A stretch of 25,027 nucleotides of DNA from positions 1-25,027 of IMG/VR virus record IMGVR_UViG_3300042895_000135. One strand, written 5' to 3'. This document shows positions 22,835 to 25,027 of the stretch, piece by piece. Under the pieces are notes generated by a model that saw only the letters and a list, made by a program, of their open reading frames with translations, was not told where the DNA came from and did no database searches. Numbering within the stretch: the first letter of the stretch is position 1; each line of letters starts with the position of its first letter. Made by a program: the position numbers and the translations under genes. Source of the DNA: a virus.

Positions 22835-23055
22835 CAGTGGCGGCGGTGGTCGTCGCGGTACAGGTCGAGGGCGCCGCGCAACTGCTCGTTCGTCACGCGG
22901 ATCTTGTCGTACCGATCGGCGAGCAGGTCGCAGTGACGCTGTATGCTCTCGATGGTGCGCTCGGCGATTACAGCGTCTGCCTCAAGCTGCGCGATGCGCT
23001 CCTGCTGATCTGCGACCCGTGGAGTGCCACGGAGCCAGCCCCAGTTCCAGTTCAT
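22834..23055 (-). CDS. Coiled-coil mini-protein between terminase subunits (73 aa)
   Basis: A 73-residue protein starting MNWNWGWLRG with a Trp-rich head and a predicted coiled coil at about 17-65 (DQQERIAQLEADAVIAERTI and after). Its position between small and large terminase genes, with TGATG overlaps at both ends, suggests an accessory packaging part, but this is only context. A GTG one codon upstream (23058) is an alternative start; GAGGGG upstream serves either. No family recognised. Confidence 0.65.
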   Translation of the reverse strand: MNWNWGWLRGTPRVADQQERIAQLEADAVIAERTIESIQRHCDLLADRYDKIRVTNEQLRGALDLYRDDHRRH

Positions 23056-23498
23056 CACTTGTCGCCCCTCTTTGCGTCACGCATCGCGGCAGCCAGTGAC
23101 GCTGCGATGGCGGCGGTGTCGGCGGTGCCCTCGACCTTGAGGGTCTCGCCTTCCTTGTTCGACAGCTCGGTGCTGAGGCGATCGCCCCAACGCTTCGGGT
23201 TCCACTTGGCGAGGAGCTTCAGACGCATCTCAGCGCGCAGCTTGGCGCGCTGTATCTCCTCGCTCTGCGCCGGCACGCTGTCGATGATCTGCATCACCTC
23301 GTCGGCGATCACGTCCTGTCCGGTCTCCCGCGCCTGCGCATACGCGATGCCGAGGGCTTCGTCTGCGCGACACCACTCGCCCCACGATGTCGGATGAAAC
23401 CCAAGCTCACGACCCAGCGCGGCAAGCGTCTGACCCAGCGCAATGCGCTCGACGACCTCGGCCAACAGCTTGGGGTTCTTCTTCGCCGGATACGGCAT
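23055..23498 (-). CDS. terS: Terminase small subunit
   Basis: A 147-residue DNA-recognition protein. Residues about 15-45 (VERIALGQTLAALGRELGFH, then WGEWCRADEALG) form an HTH, followed by YAQARETGQDVIADEVMQII (53-72) and RAEMRLKLLAKWNPKRWGDR (88-107), the combined signature of many phage small terminases. The C-terminal tail (110-147) is Ala-rich and charged, possibly the site that binds TerL. ATG at 23498 is chosen over a longer frame because GGAG lies 11 bases upstream and the added residues (Cys/Arg/Thr-rich) look non-native. It recognises the pac or cos site and presents DNA to TerL. Confidence 0.88.
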   Translation of the reverse strand: MPYPAKKNPKLLAEVVERIALGQTLAALGRELGFHPTSWGEWCRADEALGIAYAQARETGQDVIADEVMQIIDSVPAQSEEIQRAKLRAEMRLKLLAKWNPKRWGDRLSTELSNKEGETLKVEGTADTAAIAASLAAAMRDAKRGDK

Positions 23499-23584
23499 GA
23501 TCTGCGTGCTCCGCTGCGTGGCAGGACTACCAGTGAGTGACACACAGATAACACCGCAGCGCCGCGTCTGCAACACCCCGCGCT

Positions 23585-23860
23585 TCAGAACACGAAACAG
23601 TCACCCTCAATCTTGAACGGCAGCTTGCCCGCGTCAAGCATCCGGTAGAGCGCGCGGAGGATAGTCTGCCTGCGGATGTCACGCTTCCCCGACCCCCTCG
23701 GCAACTGACCGAAGCAATGCTTGACGAAGTCGGCGTGAGTGACGCGATCTGAGAGCAAGGCAAGAATCGCGCCCTGCTCGATGATGAATGCATCCGTCCA
23801 CGGCTGTGTGGGCGTGACGAGGCGGAAGTCTCTGGGGGTTCGGCGTTTCAGTGCAAGCAT
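23585..23860 (-). CDS. Conserved-looking small protein at the head of the late operon (91 aa)
   Basis: A 91-residue protein that starts MLALKRRTPRDFRLVTPTQP and contains HADFVKHCFGQLPRG, SGKRDIRRQTILRALYRMLD and an end of KIEGDCFVF. It is basic with a helical middle and a winged-helix-like feel (helix, basic helix, C-terminal beta hairpin KLPFKIEGDCFVF), so DNA binding is possible. No family is recognised. Strong AAGGAG before the ATG. It is the first gene of the leftward late block and could be a regulator; this is inference. Confidence 0.65.
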   Translation of the reverse strand: MLALKRRTPRDFRLVTPTQPWTDAFIIEQGAILALLSDRVTHADFVKHCFGQLPRGSGKRDIRRQTILRALYRMLDAGKLPFKIEGDCFVF

Positions 23861-23938
23861 TCTCTGTCTCCTTCTACACCACCGTTAGCATTACATCACG
23901 CACATCACAATACCCCTGACACGCACACCGCCAGACAC

Positions 23939-23980
23939 GCAGCGTCTCGAAATGATGTAGAACGAAAGGTGAGACGCTGC
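23939..23980. repeat. Perfect 10-bp inverted repeat, possible operator
   Basis: Arms gcagcgtctc (23939-23948) and gagacgctgc (23971-23980) are exact complements with a 22-base spacer. The length suits a dimeric HTH repressor site or a long hairpin. It lies about 80 bases before the leftward late start codon. Confidence 0.65.
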
Positions 23981-24035
23981 ACCCCGAAACCTGCATCACA
24001 ACTTACACCGGCTCGGTGCAGCGTGCACCTCCACC

Positions 24036-24060
24036 GGGGGTATACACTTGTATAGCCCCC
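24036..24060. repeat. Near-perfect palindrome GGGGGTATACA-CT-TGTATAGCCCCC
   Basis: Eleven bases pair with one single-base bulge. The symmetric TATACA core in a GC-rich genome suggests an operator; a terminator is less likely since no U-run follows on either strand. Confidence 0.6.
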
Positions 24061-24114
24061 AAACGGTGTAGGGGCGCGCTGCACTCCCACGCCTGCCGCA
24101 GCATACAGCATGAC

Positions 24115-24134
24115 GCGAAACGCTGCGAAACGCT
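24115..24134 (+). repeat. Two adjacent 10-bp direct repeats gcgaaacgct
   Basis: Exact tandem copies at 24115-24124 and 24125-24134, followed by related gtacgct. Iteron-like arrangement near the divergent promoter area; function unknown. Confidence 0.6.
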
Positions 24135-24181
24135 GTACGCTGCACAGCACGCAAAATAATGCACGTGATGCAAAATAACTG

Positions 24182-24210
24182 TTGACGGGCCGCAAGCACC
24201 CGCTTACACA
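24182..24210 (+). promoter_or_regulatory. Candidate early promoter (TTGACG, 17-bp spacer, TACACA)
   Basis: TTGACG (24182-24187) is followed after 17 bases by TACACA (24205-24210), about 34 bases before the first rightward ATG. The -35 is strong, the -10 weak, so an activator or host-specific sigma may be needed. Expected start near 24217. Confidence 0.5.
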
Positions 24211-24243
24211 GAGACATCAGCAACGCACACGGGAGACACCACC

Positions 24244-24477
24244 ATGCGCTTCGGAGACATCACCATCAACAGCGACCGCTTCGGCACCACGCTCACGCAC
24301 CACGCCGAGCGCCGATCGCTCTACTTCCAGCCGGGAGACGAGGCAGGCGACCTGCACGACGCGCTGGAGGCCACTGAGGACGCACTGGAGGCCAGCGGCG
24401 TCACCTACACCTACGCGGACGTCCTCGCGGCCGTGTGGGACGACTACAGGGACGCAGGACAGGAGATCGACACGTGA
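24244..24477 (+). CDS. Small acidic protein, first rightward early gene (77 aa)
   Basis: A 77-residue acidic protein starting MRFGDITINSDRFGTTLTHH, then LYFQPGDEAGDLHDALEATE and TYADVLAAVWDDYRDAGQE. No enzyme motif, membrane segment or family known to me. GGGAG precedes the ATG by eight bases. It leads the plus-strand operon and its stop overlaps the next GTG (GTGA). A small regulator or anti-host protein is conceivable for an early phage gene, but not shown. Confidence 0.65.
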   Translation: MRFGDITINSDRFGTTLTHHAERRSLYFQPGDEAGDLHDALEATEDALEASGVTYTYADVLAAVWDDYRDAGQEIDT

Positions 24478-24680
24478 AGAAAGAAGAACTGAAGCATGAT
24501 CTGTTCGTCGCAAACCTTGCCATCAGGCGGCTGCGCGAGGAGGTGAGCGACTGGGCCAAGCGTTACGACATCCAGAACGCGGCCCTCGTCGATCGCGACG
24601 CCAAGATCAGGGTGCTGATCGACAGCCTCACCCTCGCCACGCGGTCCGCCGCGCAGAACACCACGGAGACACCGACGTGA
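24474..24680 (+). CDS. Small coiled-coil protein of the early operon (68 aa)
   Basis: A 68-residue protein that starts VKKEELKHDLFVANLAIRRL with a long amphipathic helix (to about residue 55) and a Thr-rich end. No family recognised. GTG start with AGGAG eight bases upstream overlaps the previous stop (GTGA), and its own stop overlaps the next GTG, so all three genes are coupled. A longer frame starting at 24435 is less likely since it lacks a ribosome site. Confidence 0.65.
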   Translation: MKKEELKHDLFVANLAIRRLREEVSDWAKRYDIQNAALVDRDAKIRVLIDSLTLATRSAAQNTTETPT

Positions 24681-25027
24681 GCGACTACCGCATCAAGATC
24701 TCGATCAGCAACGGGCGCATCCTCCGACTGATGTCAGATCGCGGCATCCCATCGCAGACCGAGCTGGCGCGCCGCGCTGGCCTCGGCGTGGTGGCCGTCA
24801 ACGCCATCGTCAAGATGCGTCGCATGCCGAAGCGGCACAACGGCGACTGGAGTGACGCCGCCCGCCGCATCGCGACGGTACTGGGCGTGACCCCCGAGGA
24901 GATGTTCACCGACACGCAGGCCAACGGGGTGCTCGAGCAGAACAACTTTGAGGCCGACCTGACCGAGGCGCAGATGAACAGTCTGTGCGGCCCCGACGTC
25001 GCCACACAGCTCGAACACAAGGACACG
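24677..25027 (+). CDS. HTH (XRE-like) regulator, truncated at window end
   Basis: 117 residues are visible before the right edge. SDYRIKISISNGRILRLMSD (2-21) is followed by QTELARRAGLGVVAVNAIVK (27-46), a helix-turn-helix of XRE/Cro type, then AARRIATVLGVTPEEMFTD (61-79), the usual last helix of such domains. A second part (about 85-117) with FEADLTEAQM continues beyond the window. A start at GTG 24677 has GGAG nine bases upstream and overlaps the previous stop. Likely an early transcription regulator, possibly acting on the repeat-rich region; this is inference. Confidence 0.78.
   Translation, partial: MSDYRIKISISNGRILRLMSDRGIPSQTELARRAGLGVVAVNAIVKMRRMPKRHNGDWSDAARRIATVLGVTPEEMFTDTQANGVLEQNNFEADLTEAQMNSLCGPDVATQLEHKDT

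Larger units (their letters stand above)
23861..24243. other. Divergent intergenic region, repeat-rich: control region, possible origin
   Basis: No gene seen in 383 bases between divergent operons. It contains a perfect 10-bp inverted repeat gcagcgtctc/gagacgctgc (23939-23948 and 23971-23980), ggtgca/tgcacc around GCG (24015-24029), a near-palindrome of GGGGG-TATACA ... TGTATA-GCCCCC (24036-24060), tandem gcgaaacgct repeats (24115-24134) and two gcaaaataa copies (24151 and 24170). The 8-mer CGCTGCAC occurs at 23975, 24077 and 24138 and inverted at 24016. Operators and an early promoter are likely; replication origin function is a guess. Confidence 0.7.

Noticed and set aside
21236-22936. A 566-codon open frame on the plus strand antisense to terminase
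   Set aside because: Same reason; no ribosome site and a composition of complement-strand codons.
23905-24195. A 96-codon minus-strand frame in the divergent region
   Set aside because: Cys/Arg/Val-rich, crosses the inverted repeats, lacks a ribosome site and has no family resemblance.

Overview
The window reads as a segment of a tailed double-stranded DNA phage (Caudoviricetes), or of a closely related prophage, with a GC-rich genome. It holds the packaging, head, neck, fibre and lysis genes of the late region, plus the first genes of an oppositely directed early operon. Short-tailed (podovirus-like) morphology is inferred from a P22-sized portal and a gp4/tail-tubular-A-like neck protein, and from the absence of a tape-measure, sheath or tail-tube gene. 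High GC, frequent GTG starts and strong AGGAGG-type ribosome sites fit a GC-rich proteobacterial host. The host genus cannot be named from sequence alone.

From about 23,860 leftwards everything is on the minus strand and tightly packed, with many TGATG, GTGA or ATGA overlaps. In order of transcription: a small unknown protein, small terminase, a coiled-coil mini-protein, large terminase, portal with a long Gln-rich C-terminal coil, two small proteins, a GroES-like co-chaperonin, scaffold, a conserved unknown protein, a probable decoration protein and the major capsid protein. A canonical terminator closes this head operon at about 14,800.

A free-standing homing-endonuclease-like gene follows (13,165-14,715), with its own near-consensus sigma70 promoter placed just after that terminator. 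Next come two putative virion proteins, a Gly/Gln-rich protein with a DUF6321-like tail, a 58-residue basic protein, a DUF6496-like protein, a strong hairpin and the neck adaptor. Two tandem zinc-finger-like paralogues lead into an adhesin block: an 1147-residue fibre, a six-repeat propeller-like protein, a small helical protein, a tail-assembly chaperone and an S74-type fibre with YadA-like repeats. The left end carries a Dps-like helical protein, a one-helix membrane protein, a metallophosphoesterase with an N-terminal HTH, a CHAP/NlpC-P60-like endolysin, a holin-like membrane protein and the start of a possible spanin.

The 383-base stretch 23,861-24,243 separates the leftward late genes from a rightward operon of two small unknown proteins and a truncated HTH regulator. 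It is rich in inverted and direct repeats and probably acts as a control region, and possibly as an origin.

The most notable points are the self-contained endonuclease cassette between head and neck genes, the phage-encoded GroES between portal and scaffold, the repeat-built adhesin block, the duplicated zinc mini-proteins and the repeat-rich divergent region. I see no tRNA, CRISPR array, integrase or insertion sequence.
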